From NCBI GenBank assembly GCA_016098155.1, contig JAAAJB010000512.1, positions 1 through 25,986 on the forward strand: a DNA stretch of 25,986 bases, given 5' to 3'. Positions 10,128 through 19,400 of the stretch are shown here, piece after piece (position 1 is the stretch's first letter; every line of letters begins with the position of its first letter). The stretch is from Actinomortierella ambigua. Lineage: Eukaryota > Mortierellomycota > Mortierellomycetes > Mortierellales > Mortierellaceae. A program made the translations under genes and the position numbers. Under the pieces are notes generated by a model. That model did not search any database. It saw only the letters and a program-made list of their open reading frames with translations, and was not told where the DNA came from.

Positions 10128-10443
10128 GAGGAATGTGTGTGAATGGGGAGATGAGAAGAGAAAGAGAGAGAGAGCAAGGTAAGTAATGAATGATTGAGCT
10201 TTTTAGGGAGAAAAAGGGGGGGAACTGGACTGGCTGGGTTTGTTCTTTCCCCTCTTCTTTTTTTTAGGGTTTGGAGACAAAATGATGATGATGCTGCTGC
10301 TGCTGATGTGAGACGGTGTGGCGGAACGTTTTGGCTCTTCTTTCGGATTTCTGGAAGATCGGGAAGGGAGACACACACAACAACACAGCCACGCGTAGGA
10401 CTACTGTGTACTTCTCGAGAGTCGACAAGTTTCTCATGCTCTG

Positions 10444-10480
<37 letters not shown>

Positions 10481-10530
10481 TTCTCTAAATATACATTCTG
10501 TATTCCTCTGCCCAACAGACGACTTGACTT
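10128..10530. other. P450-annexin intergenic region
   Basis: Annexin promoter and P450 3' flank on the minus strand. It contains a CT-dinucleotide microsatellite, a short GAT/CTG-rich run near 10280-10310, and a TATA-like word (minus-strand GTATATTTAG) near 10485-10495. No gene is supported. Confidence 0.5.
10444..10477. repeat. (CT)n microsatellite
   Basis: About 17 near-perfect CT dinucleotides on the plus strand, upstream of the annexin gene. Confidence 0.85.
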
Positions 10531-12748
10531 CTACAAACAGACTACGTCTCCCCGACGACTGACTTGCACAAGGAGCGGCTGCTGCATCGGCAGCGTCACG
10601 CTCGGCTTGGGCAGCGCAATCGGGTGGTCCGGCGCCATCCGGAACTCGTACCGCCGCACCAGGTACGCCATCGTCACCAGCGCCTCCAGCGTCGCAAACG
10701 TCTGGCCTAGACAGATCCGAGGCCCCGCATTGAAGCTGTTAAACTTGAACGTGCTCTCGTTTTTAAACTTGCCAAAAGGGCTCCGACCCTTGCCATCCAC
10801 CTCCTCCACCACTACCATCTCTTCGTCCTGCTCCTTCAGCCACCGCTCAGGATAGAACCGCTCGGCATCCACGCCCCAGAGCGTCAAGTTTCGCCCCAGA
10901 GTATAGTTGGAGTACACAAGGATATCGCCCTTAAAGACCCGAGTGCCATCTGGAAGCACATCCTCGTCCACAGCTTCCTTGCCGTTCTTTGGCACTGGCG
11001 GGTAGAGGCGCAGCGTCTCGTAAAACACTGCCTTGGCGTACGGCATGTCCTGAGTGACCATCTCGTACGTGAGTCCCTCCACATTGTCACCACATACTGC
11101 CATGACCTCCTGCAAAAGGTTGGCCATCACACGAGGGTGCGTCATGAGCAGGTAGAAGGCCCACGTAAGCCCCTGTGCCGTCGTGTCTCGTCCTGCAATC
11201 ATAAAATTGGTAAACACGTCGCGCAGATCTACGTCTGACAACATTGTGCCATCGTCGTTCTACATGTGATATCGAAAGAGCGAATGTTGTGGTATGTACA
11301 TTTTGACATGGAATGACAGTTAGACACGCATGGATGAAATCGCGAATCGCGCGGAAACAATCGGTGAAATGCAAAGTAGGGTACACTTGAGCAAAAGAAT
11401 CTCTCCAAAAAGAAAAGAAAACAAACCCACACACACATGAATGTGAACATCAAAGTTACCTGATAGTTGATAAAGTGGTCGAGAAGATCCTTCGGCCGCT
11501 GCTCTCTCGCCACTGGAGTCTCGGCGCGCCGGGATTGGATTGCTTTGGCTGCATAGCGGTCGATGGTGGCAATGGCTTCACGGATTCGACCAGTACGTCC
11601 AGGAACAAACCTGTCTGTAATGAACCAGAATGGATTCTGGACACGCATATCGATCATCGCGGTCATAAAGTCAAAGGCATCGCCAAACTCATTGGTACCC
11701 TCCGTCGACACAGCGTTGAACTCCAAGCCAAAAGTCAACCTTCCAAATGCATCTAGCGTCAGCTACATATCATATCAGCAAACATGGATGTGAGGTGGAG
11801 ATTGGCAGAGACGTTAGAGGGGGAATGTTTAGATAGAATCTTCATGTATATGGGTTGTGTAACAAATATAGAGCCTCAACATGAAGTCCACGACACAGTA
11901 CCTTCAAAAACTCGTTTTGCAGATCAATGAGTTGTCCTCTGTCCATGTATCGCTCAAAAGCAGCCCCCAACTCTAGGGCTGAACGCTTGAATGCGCCTTG
12001 GACGAGTTCGCGGTAGAGGCGCGTCGTAAAGATGTTGGATGCTGTTTTTCGATGAAACTTCCACTTCTGCCCATCACTATTGTTTATTTGGTAGATTGAT
12101 GTGAGCGGCGCTTGCAAAAAAAAAAAAAACAGGTATCGGGAGGAATTTGTCTTTAACAACGATGCATAAAGTGCTTACCTGACAAAGATCCCTCGACCAA
12201 GCAAGTCAGACATGTTAAAGGCAAAGACTCGGCCTTTGATATAGTTTTCCATGTTGGTTTTGAGGATGTACTCCATGCTCGCTGCATCGTTGACAATGAT
12301 CATGCGACCAATAATAGGGAGCGTCATTGACCTTTGCACGAGCGGGGAAACAAGTGGTGTAAAGAGATATATATACAGGTCAATACATATTCTCTTATGA
12401 GTAGTTTTGGGGGGTCAAGATATTTTCAGCCACATATACTTACATTTTGTTCCCAAAGTATCTCATGCCTTGGTGAAGCGTATTGTATGGATCCTCCGGT
12501 CTTCTCAGCAGCGTCGGCAGGTGGCCTAGTAGCGGGTATCCTGGGGGTGTGTTATTTTTCAAGTCGGGTCTTGCGCGAGTGAAGATGGCTCGGTCTGGGT
12601 ATCGAATCAATGCGCTCAAGAAGGCAGCCACTGTCGCCAACACCATGTACTCCAGGGGCGACCGCTTGCGATTGTAAATAAATCGCTCTATCGCCCGCCG
12701 TAGGCCCACCAGCGACATGGTGGGGATCTTGAGCGATGCAGTGGGCAT
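10531..12748 (-). CDS. Cytochrome P450, fatty-acid/alkane hydroxylase-like
   Basis: Five exons on the minus strand: 12748-12444, 12331-12179, 12076-11902, 11762-11460 and 11259-10531. They are GT-AG spliced and frame-consistent, giving 554 aa. Residues about 31-50 form the membrane anchor, followed by the proline hinge NTPPGYPLLGHLP. The I-helix oxygen-binding motif is AGRDTT (334-339), the K-helix ETLR is at 393-396, PERW at 449-452, and the heme loop FNAGPRICLG at 488-497 with Cys495 as the iron ligand. The I-helix context (DTTAQGLTW) and heme loop resemble the CYP52/CYP86-type clan that hydroxylates fatty acids or alkanes at the ER, so that role is inferred; the exact substrate is open. 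A second ATG ten codons in (12718, CCCACCATG) has an equally good context and could be the start. All landmarks are intact. Confidence 0.93.
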
Positions 12749-13465
12749 TTGTTGAGAAGGGTGATGTGGAGGTGGAGAGCCTTTCGGGACGCGAGAAGCG
12801 AGAGGAAATGTAAAGCGTCAATGGTCTTTGTCTGGGGGAAGGCGAGTCTTGTGATTGTCCAGCGTGTGGATTGGAGACAGAGAGGATGCCTCTCTAACGA
12901 ATCATAATCCTTTTAAGCATTTTTTTCTCTCCTCTGCCCTTATTCTCCCCCGGCTCGCATCGTGTATGTAAACAAACATCGCCCGGTGCATACTATCATA
13001 ACATTTCAGCCCTTGTGAGATCCGTCGGCCGAGTATGTATTGGACGCCCCCCAAAAGTAAAACTATAAACCATCTTCACGCATCCATTCTCGCAAGGTTT
13101 TCCACTCCGGACGCCCTGAATATCTGCTCTGTCTGTTTTACTGCTTTGTTGGAGCGCCAATTTTGACGTTTTTTTTTTGACACTTCTACTCCACATGGTT
13201 CTTACACAGGCATTTAACGCGACGATCTTCTCATGCATATGTTCGTGAATCTCACTTCATCCCTCCCCCTTTCCCTGTTAGCAAAAGTGACACAGTATCG
13301 GCTCGATCAGCATAGGGAAGCGAGCCGACTACCCCACATCAAGCCATCCTCCCCGCCGGTTCAAATGTGGTTTTGCGTATACTCCTGCTAGTCGCACTCT
13401 CGTGAAAGTTTCGCGTATCCGGGCTGTAGTAGATCTGCAAAGCGTCTATACATGAGGGGAATCAT

Positions 13466-13497
<32 letters not shown>

Positions 13498-13761
13498 AAG
13501 AGAGAGGGAGATGTGCAGTAGGAGATACAGGATTGGCTGAAGCAGACTCGAGGCGACCAATGGACGATGGTAGGTTAACCGTGCCCTGATATATTCTCAA
13601 AACGACCCTCCACACCACCTCAGAGGTCGCGATAAGCAGTCACCGAGGCTGAACGTGGCAGGCGAAAGAGAGGGCGAGGACACGTCCCTCCTCAGTTCAG
13701 TGCATCACTCTCATACTCCCCCACTCCCCACCCACATCCTTCCTCCTTCACTGCGCCCATC
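12749..13761. other. Divergent promoter region between P450 and SEC11
   Basis: This 1.0 kb is shared by two outward-facing genes. It contains AT-rich words near 12905-12930, a GAAA microsatellite at 13467-13500 and CT-rich leader sequence before the SEC11 ATG. Short open frames (for example 13388-13618, minus) have no domain support and one spans the microsatellite. No RNA gene was found. Confidence 0.5.
13467..13500. repeat. (GAAA)n / GA microsatellite
   Basis: About six AAAG units followed by GA dinucleotides, in the P450-SEC11 intergenic region. Confidence 0.8.
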
Positions 13762-14767
13762 ATGAACTTACGCCAGGTTAGACTCTACATTGTCACTGAA
13801 TGGCAGATGTTTCTCTTCCACTTGAAGAACTATTAGTAACACTTAAAAAAAAAAAAAAGCTGACCATGCTAGAGCAACACATCTCCTTCTCTCATCATTG
13901 GACGCGTGTGTTTCGAGTAGATCCTCTCCAATTCTCTCAATGTGCTGATGATGCTGTTTGGTGTCTTCATGTCATACAAGGCATGGGGCCTGTACACCAA
14001 CTGCGAGTCGCCATTGGTCGTCGTTCTCAGGTACGAGTCCTCTCACCCACCGAGGAACCAAAACGCCTTTTTCCAAATTTAGCTTCCAGGCACGACTGTG
14101 TGTCGATTTCATGTAAACTATCCACTCACATTTCGCCACCCACTACTACTCTTTGCCAATTTTGTCTCGTATCGCAATGAAATGCAGTGGGAGCATGGAG
14201 CCAGCATTCTATCGTGGCGACATCCTGTTCTTGAGCAACCCCAAGGTCCCGATTGAGATTGGCGATATCTGTGTCTTCAAGATCAGCGGACGCGATATCC
14301 CCATCGTCCACCGTATCATCGACCGCCATGATGGGTAATGAACCTTGTCTTGCAAAGCTGTGATGAGTGCATCTTCCTCTATTCTTGCCTTGCTTCCTTT
14401 CTTCTTTTTTTTTGTCGCTTTTTGTCGTTAATTGCCCCTAGATCACCAAACGCTGCTCTCATTTCAATCGCTCCGTTACTCACTCTTTTTTTTTCTGCTT
14501 CTTCGTTCAACTCTCTCGACTTTTAATAGAAAGAAGAAGGGACAACAGCTGCTCTTGACAAAAGGAGACAACAACGGTGGAGACGATCGCATCTTGTATC
14601 AGGAAACCAACTATGGACAGCTGTGGATCCGACCTAACGAGGTTGTCGGCCGAGTGCAGGGATTCTTGCCGTACCTCGGCATGTTTACCATCTACATGAC
14701 AGACTACCCTTACCTCAAGTACGCTCTTCTCGGTACAGTGGGCTTGTTTGTCTTCCTGTACGAGTAA
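13762..14767 (+). CDS. SEC11: Signal peptidase complex catalytic subunit Sec11 (canonical copy)
   Basis: Four exons: 13762-13776, 13921-14030, 14188-14334 and 14530-14767, giving 169 aa against 167 in yeast. The first exon is only 15 nt and encodes MNLRQ, the conserved Sec11 start. Residues about 7-28 are the membrane anchor. The active site is complete: the serine box [12 protein letters not shown] with Ser44, RGDILFL, the histidine box IPIVHRI with His83, and [12 protein letters not shown] with Asp110 at the position of yeast Asp109. A hydrophobic end ([15 protein letters not shown]) is also typical. Sec11 cleaves signal peptides from proteins entering the ER and is essential in yeast. AATAAA follows the stop by 57 nt. 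A diverged second copy lies about 0.5 kb downstream. Long open frames at 13800-14180 and 14338-14526 are intron artefacts. Confidence 0.96.
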
Positions 14768-14824
14768 GCTGCTCATGGTTCGATCTACGTTCAATTGCTA
14801 TATTTTTACAAGAGTTAACTTTGG

Positions 14825-14830
14825 AATAAA
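14825..14830 (+). terminator. Poly(A) signal AATAAA, SEC11 copy 1
   Basis: AATAAA 57 nt after the stop. The context TTGGAATAAA is also found after copy 2, so the signal was duplicated with the gene. Confidence 0.6.
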
Positions 14831-15033
14831 AAAAAGGTTCCATAGAAAGATGTAGGAATGAAAAGGTGTCAAGGGGGGTCCTTGGCGGATTTATTCCTCT
14901 GGTGGCTCGAATGGTTCACAATCCCATGGTCGAAAAGGAGGGTATTAGCGAGGCTCTGAGACACAGTTTTTTTTTTGGTGAAAGTCTCCATGTTGCTCTT
15001 CATTGTTCTTTGAGTAACGGTGGACCTTTAGAT

Positions 15034-15100
15034 ATGGGCCTTGTTGTTGCTATGTACGAATAGCCCGAGCTGTTCGTTCTAACAAATATGTTGGGATGCT
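15034..15100 (+). pseudogene. Possible remnant of a third SEC11 3' end
   Basis: The 30 nt ending at the TAG at 15061-15063 read MGLVVAMYE-stop, closely like the SEC11 ends VGLFVFLYE and MGLLVFLYG. By hand, 22 of 30 bases match copy 2. The word ATATGTTGG, present in the copy 2 3' UTR, recurs about 25 nt later. No other exon of such a copy is visible. It could be a deleted duplicate or chance. Confidence 0.22.
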
Positions 15101-15277
15101 CTCTACGTGGATTGCTAAAATCGCGCCATGCAGCAATACAATATACAGTCGCAGCAAAACTTGAGAGGTAGATGCACTTCAGGAACGTGGCATACTGACA
15201 AGACAGTGGCCCTTGTGTCGGTGATTACATTACCCCATTAAACCAATGACCATGACCTTCACATCACCACACCCATC

Positions 15278-16114
15278 ATGAACATGCGCCAGGTTTGAGA
15301 CTGCAATGACAATGGCTGATGCGCCTATCCCAAAAAATACAAAGAGAAATCTAACTTTATCGTGCAGTTCCTCTCCAACTCTCTCAATGTCCTCATGGTA
15401 CTGTCTGGCGTCTCCACGTTCCACAAGGCATGGGCCCTGTACACCAACTGCGAGTCGCCCATGATTGTGGCCCTCAGGTAGAGTAGTTCTTTTCCACCGT
15501 ACGGCTTTTGAGTTCAACATTTGGAAATGATCTCCACACACTCACCTTTACCTTCTTTCTCCCATATCACTATGAAGTGAAAGCATGTCGCCAACACTCC
15601 ACCGTGGAGACATCCTGTTCCTGAGCAACCTCAAAGCCCCGATTGAGATTGGCAATATTTGTGTCTACAAGATCCACGGACGCAATCTCCCTATTGTTCA
15701 CCGTGTCATTCACCGCCACGATAGGTAAAGATGACTTGGCTCTCTCTTCTCGTTTAGCCACTGCATGACTACAAAACCACGCACGACCCAGAGAAGCAGA
15801 ATTAATAGTCAAACACTCACTCACTCACCCTGCCACCCACTCCTTCTCAATCCTATTACACTTTAACCCCTATTAGCGAGAGGCAAGGACAGCAGCAGCT
15901 CATGACTAAAGGAGACAACAATGCTCTTAGCGATCTCATACTGTTGAAGGAATCCAACTATGGAAGGCAGTGGGTCCTACCCAACGAGGTTATTGGCTGC
16001 GTGCAAGGATTGCTACCTCACTTTGGCATTTTCACAGTCTATATGACAGACCACACGAACCTCAAGTACGCTCTACTCGGCACAATGGGCTTACTTGTCT
16101 TTCTGTACGGATAG
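15278..16114 (+). CDS. Divergent tandem Sec11 paralogue
   Basis: Four exons: 15278-15292, 15368-15477, 15578-15724 and 15877-16114. Their lengths of 15, 110, 147 and 238 nt are identical to copy 1, with the same intron phases, encoding 169 aa. Hand alignment finds about 56 differences, so roughly two thirds identical. The catalytic positions remain: Ser44, His83 (LPIVHRVIHRH) and Asp110 (KGDNNALSD). However, the normally near-invariant box SGSMEPAF is SESMSPTL, and the membrane anchor has several changes (FGVFMSYK to SGVSTFHK). The start MNMRQ, splice sites and poly(A) signal are intact, so it is not an obvious pseudogene. It may be an alternative catalytic subunit (as with mammalian SEC11A/SEC11C), a regulatory inactive form, or a gene at an early stage of decay. 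Confidence 0.82.
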
Positions 16115-16173
16115 GCTCGTCATGGTTCGATCGATCTACGTGCAATTGCGAGGCGCTCAAACAGATATGTTGG

Positions 16174-16179
16174 AATAAA
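16174..16179 (+). terminator. Poly(A) signal AATAAA, SEC11 copy 2
   Basis: TTGGAATAAA 60 nt after the TAG stop, nearly the same spacing and context as in copy 1. Confidence 0.6.
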
Positions 16180-16227
16180 GCTAGAGTTCTATGGAAGGAT
16201 GTAGGAAGTGCGTGAGTGAAGGTGCCG

Positions 16228-16264
16228 GGGAGGGGTAGGGTAGGGTAGGGTAGGGGAGGGTAGG
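16228..16264 (+). repeat. TAGGG repeat, G-quadruplex-capable
   Basis: A run of GGGG/GGG blocks separated by TA or A: four consecutive GGGTA units flanked by further G runs. It meets the usual G-quadruplex pattern (four or more G3 runs with loops of 1-2 nt). It lies after the copy 2 poly(A) signal and 236 bp before the RAV1 ATG. Confidence 0.7.
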
Positions 16265-16499
16265 AATGTGTGCCTGAGGGAGAAGGAGGGAAGGAGAGAG
16301 AGTGAGAGAAAAAGCAAGTGAAAAGGTGAGAATGATGGCGAATGGATATGGATCCGATCAGCGCGCCACCAACCTTGTAATCAGATATTCGCACTTTAGG
16401 TGTTCCTCCCCCCGACGTACTGTTGCATGCATTTCTCCTCCTCCCTCACACTGTCGCATTCACCCACACATCAATCGAACCCCACACCTTGTGTTCGCC

Positions 16500-19400
16500 A
16501 TGCTTCTCCAGCAAGTCTGCCCTGGCAAGACGAGTGCATCTTACCAGAGCATTCATCTTGCAAGCTATGATGGCCAGCGCTACATTGTACTCTTCTTAAG
16601 CCCTCGTGGTTTTTTTTTCTTTCTTCTTCACCCTGTGTTGCTTGCTAGTCTCCAGCGATGTCGGACTCGCCGTATGTGGCATGCTCACCACGATGTGTTG
16701 ATTTTCAACTCTGCTATTCTCTCTTAATGGACATAGCTTTACGGAGCAACCGATACTGCAGTCATTTGCGACGCCTCGTTCCGTCCTATCCAGATCCTTT
16801 TTCTCCAACACGACTCCCACGAAGAAGAAAACCAAATGGTCTCGGCCCTCGCCATGTCAGAGTTTGACGGCAAGGTAAAGACACAAAGAAAGAAGGATGA
16901 CATGACTCTGATTCCCACGCTTTACCGGGTGAGGGGCAGGCAGGCATCTCCACCGCTACTATGCTTACCCGGTCGTTTCACGTTTTTGGCTTGGCGCGAA
17001 AAAAAAAACTCATGACCGCTCCTCCCGCGTCATTAGATAGCAGTCACAACTCGACGACATGTGCTCATCTACGGCCCTGAGACAGGCAAAACGAACAAGG
17101 TAACAACAGCCTTTTGGACACTTTGGTGATCTCGTTAGAATACCCCCCAACACGCCTGCCATATGCTAATAAATGTTGCGAGAACTGTGTGCAATAGATC
17201 CCAGGATGGTATCTCCAAACTGCCTTGGATTGCAGCGGCGTGTCTTCCCTTGCCTGGCGAAAAGATGGCAAGTGTGATGGTTCTTGTGAAAGATAGGGGA
17301 GGGGAAGGATCTTTTTTTTTTCAACGTCAAGAGTAGTGTGACAATGCGGCTAAATCCTATCGAATTCACCTCTGGACATATAGGCGTCCTCTTAACTGGT
17401 GGCACATGCCTCACGCTCTGGAAGCAGCAACATGATCAATGGCAACCTTGCTGGATGCAACAGTAAGCTCCTTTAGCCCTTCTATTCAGACTTGGATTCG
17501 AATCACTGAAGGTCACTCTTGGTACACCATATTAACCCACTACATGTTTGAAAAAAAAACGTGGTTTAGGCAAAGGGCTTGTGTCGAATTGGTCCAATTT
17601 TCCCCTGATGGGGATCTCTTCGCCACTATGTCCAAAGTAAGACTGATTCAGTAGTCCACGGTTAACGTTTCTTGAAGATTATGCGCTCTGGCTCGCTCAA
17701 TCGACTACACTCTTCTCATATTATTCTCCCCTCTGGTAAATGATAAATGTACGCCCTAGAACGACCGCCTTGTAAAAGTGTGGCACAAAGTTGAAGAAGC
17801 TTCGCAAGCGTCTGGCGCAGAATCCTTTTCATTCAACTATCTACCTCATCCAAGAGCCGTAGTCAACTTTTCGTGGAGGAAAGAAAAAAAGGGATCCAGG
17901 TAAGACTAGTTGTTCCTTGACAACGACCCCCAACTGCTAAAGGACATAGACATGCACCCAGCTTGATTATGGATGATAGGGAACAATCATTAATGTACAT
18001 AAAACACCACACCAAACATGCATTTTAGGAAAGCATCGGAGCATGTCAACATTCTGTTCACCATGGCAAAAGACGGTGTTTGTCGAATCTGGTCTCCACT
18101 CTTACTCTCCCAGCCACGGATCATGTCCATTTGCGCCATCATCGACCCTAACCAATGGCTAGTCTCTCAACAACAATCGGCGTCCCAATACCCTATTCAC
18201 GCCCTCGATGGCATGGAATTTCTTATGGCCGTCGAATATGCAGAGAGCCATGCCTTTGATCGAGACAGCGATGTCCAAGGGATCCGACTGCGCAAACTTC
18301 AAGAACTCGCTCAGGACACATCGGATCTGTTCTTCCAGATCCAAGGAGATGGATCCATGATTATCTGGGGTGTTCAGGTATGCCGAAGCTAACTGTCTTG
18401 TGAATGAGGCAGGCCGAGGGGTGTCTAATAGTTACGCATCTGTCATCTTCATGTGAGAGCTTTCCGCCTAATTTGCTTTCGGAGCACCAACTGACGGTGT
18501 CTTCATGACTCTGCCTGTCTTTTGAACACCAGAACCTAGCTAGGGCGCCTCAAAGACTTCCACGAGTTCTCCTGGTTCTCAGAGTCTCACAGGCACTGAA
18601 TGCAGCAGACACGGTGTATTTTACCAAAAACATCACTTGCTATCACGACACGTCCTTGGCCCGATCGAGAGGTATCAGTTGAGCGTTCAAGGAGCTGCGG
18701 AGGAAAATTTTAGCCTCCAGGGCAAACATTGAGCTTCCGTGGTAAGGAAACACTACTCACCAGAAGGAATCTCTCGCTCTCTCTTTTCTATATTTTGTCT
18801 CTACTTTTTTTAGGCTCTCCGGCAGAAGTCGTAATGGTTGGGCAAAGCAGCGCAGGCCGTGTGAGCTGCTTTTCTGTCAACATGTTGGAGCTGTTCGATA
18901 CAGGCAATTCGGTCGCAGGATTGACATTACGCCAGTCGTGGACGGGTCAGCAGAGTCGTATCCGAGCCATCGTCAAGGACCATCGTCAACTTTGCTTTAC
19001 CTCTGTCGGCGAGCTGGGTGATGTTTCCCTTTGGAAGTTGAAAACGCCAAGAGTATGCTATTTTTAATGCGCTCTATCCTCACTCTACCCCCCTTGCCCT
19101 TCAACCCGCCTCTTCAGGAATGATACTCTATGCATAGATTGTTCTCAGTCGACTTCTAACCTATAATCATACTTTCTTCTCTGATAACTATCAATAGCAT
19201 GGTCATCGTGTAGCGGCGGGTCTTGTCGAAGTAGGAACCCTCCCTGTGGGAGCAAGGAGCGTACAGCTTGTGACACCGGCCTGGGAAGGTGAGCGATTGC
19301 GCAATGACTCTAATTGCATTGTTTCATTTATAAAGGTATGACCTCACTAACCGTGAGGTTACATTTTAATAGGTGGTTCATTTATGGTATATGATGGTCA

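Larger units (their letters stand above)
14768..15277. other. Spacer between the two SEC11 genes
   Basis: It contains the first copy's 3' UTR and poly(A) signal, then a stretch with faint similarity to a SEC11 3' end (15034-15100), then the second copy's upstream region. An open frame at 14866-15063 has no independent domain. Confidence 0.45.
16115..16499. other. SEC11 paralogue - RAV1 intergenic region
   Basis: This 385 bp between same-strand genes contains the copy 2 poly(A) signal, a G-rich TAGGG repeat and a CT/CA-rich leader ending in GTTCGCCATG, a good start context for RAV1. No gene is present. Confidence 0.5.

Noticed and set aside
9429..10129. Long plus-strand Gly/Arg-rich open frames over the annexin N-terminus
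   Set aside because: They are mirror frames of the GC-rich Pro/Gly/Tyr tail of annexin; composition mirrors the coding strand and no independent start context or domain is seen.
13300..13380. Possible tRNA (GGTTCAAAT word resembling a B box)
   Set aside because: The flanking bases do not form a T-stem and no matching acceptor or anticodon stems could be found.
13800..14180. 126-codon plus-strand open frame in the SEC11 region
   Set aside because: It spans introns 1 and 2 and reads exon 2 out of frame; the spliced SEC11 model explains the locus.
18663..18813. Coding-looking frame (YQLSVQGAAEENFSLQ) after RAV1 exon 9, suggesting a frameshift in the gene
   Set aside because: Splicing from the GTATCA donor at 18672 to the TTTAG acceptor at 18813 joins SLARSRG directly to SPAEVVMVGQ in frame, so no frameshift is needed.
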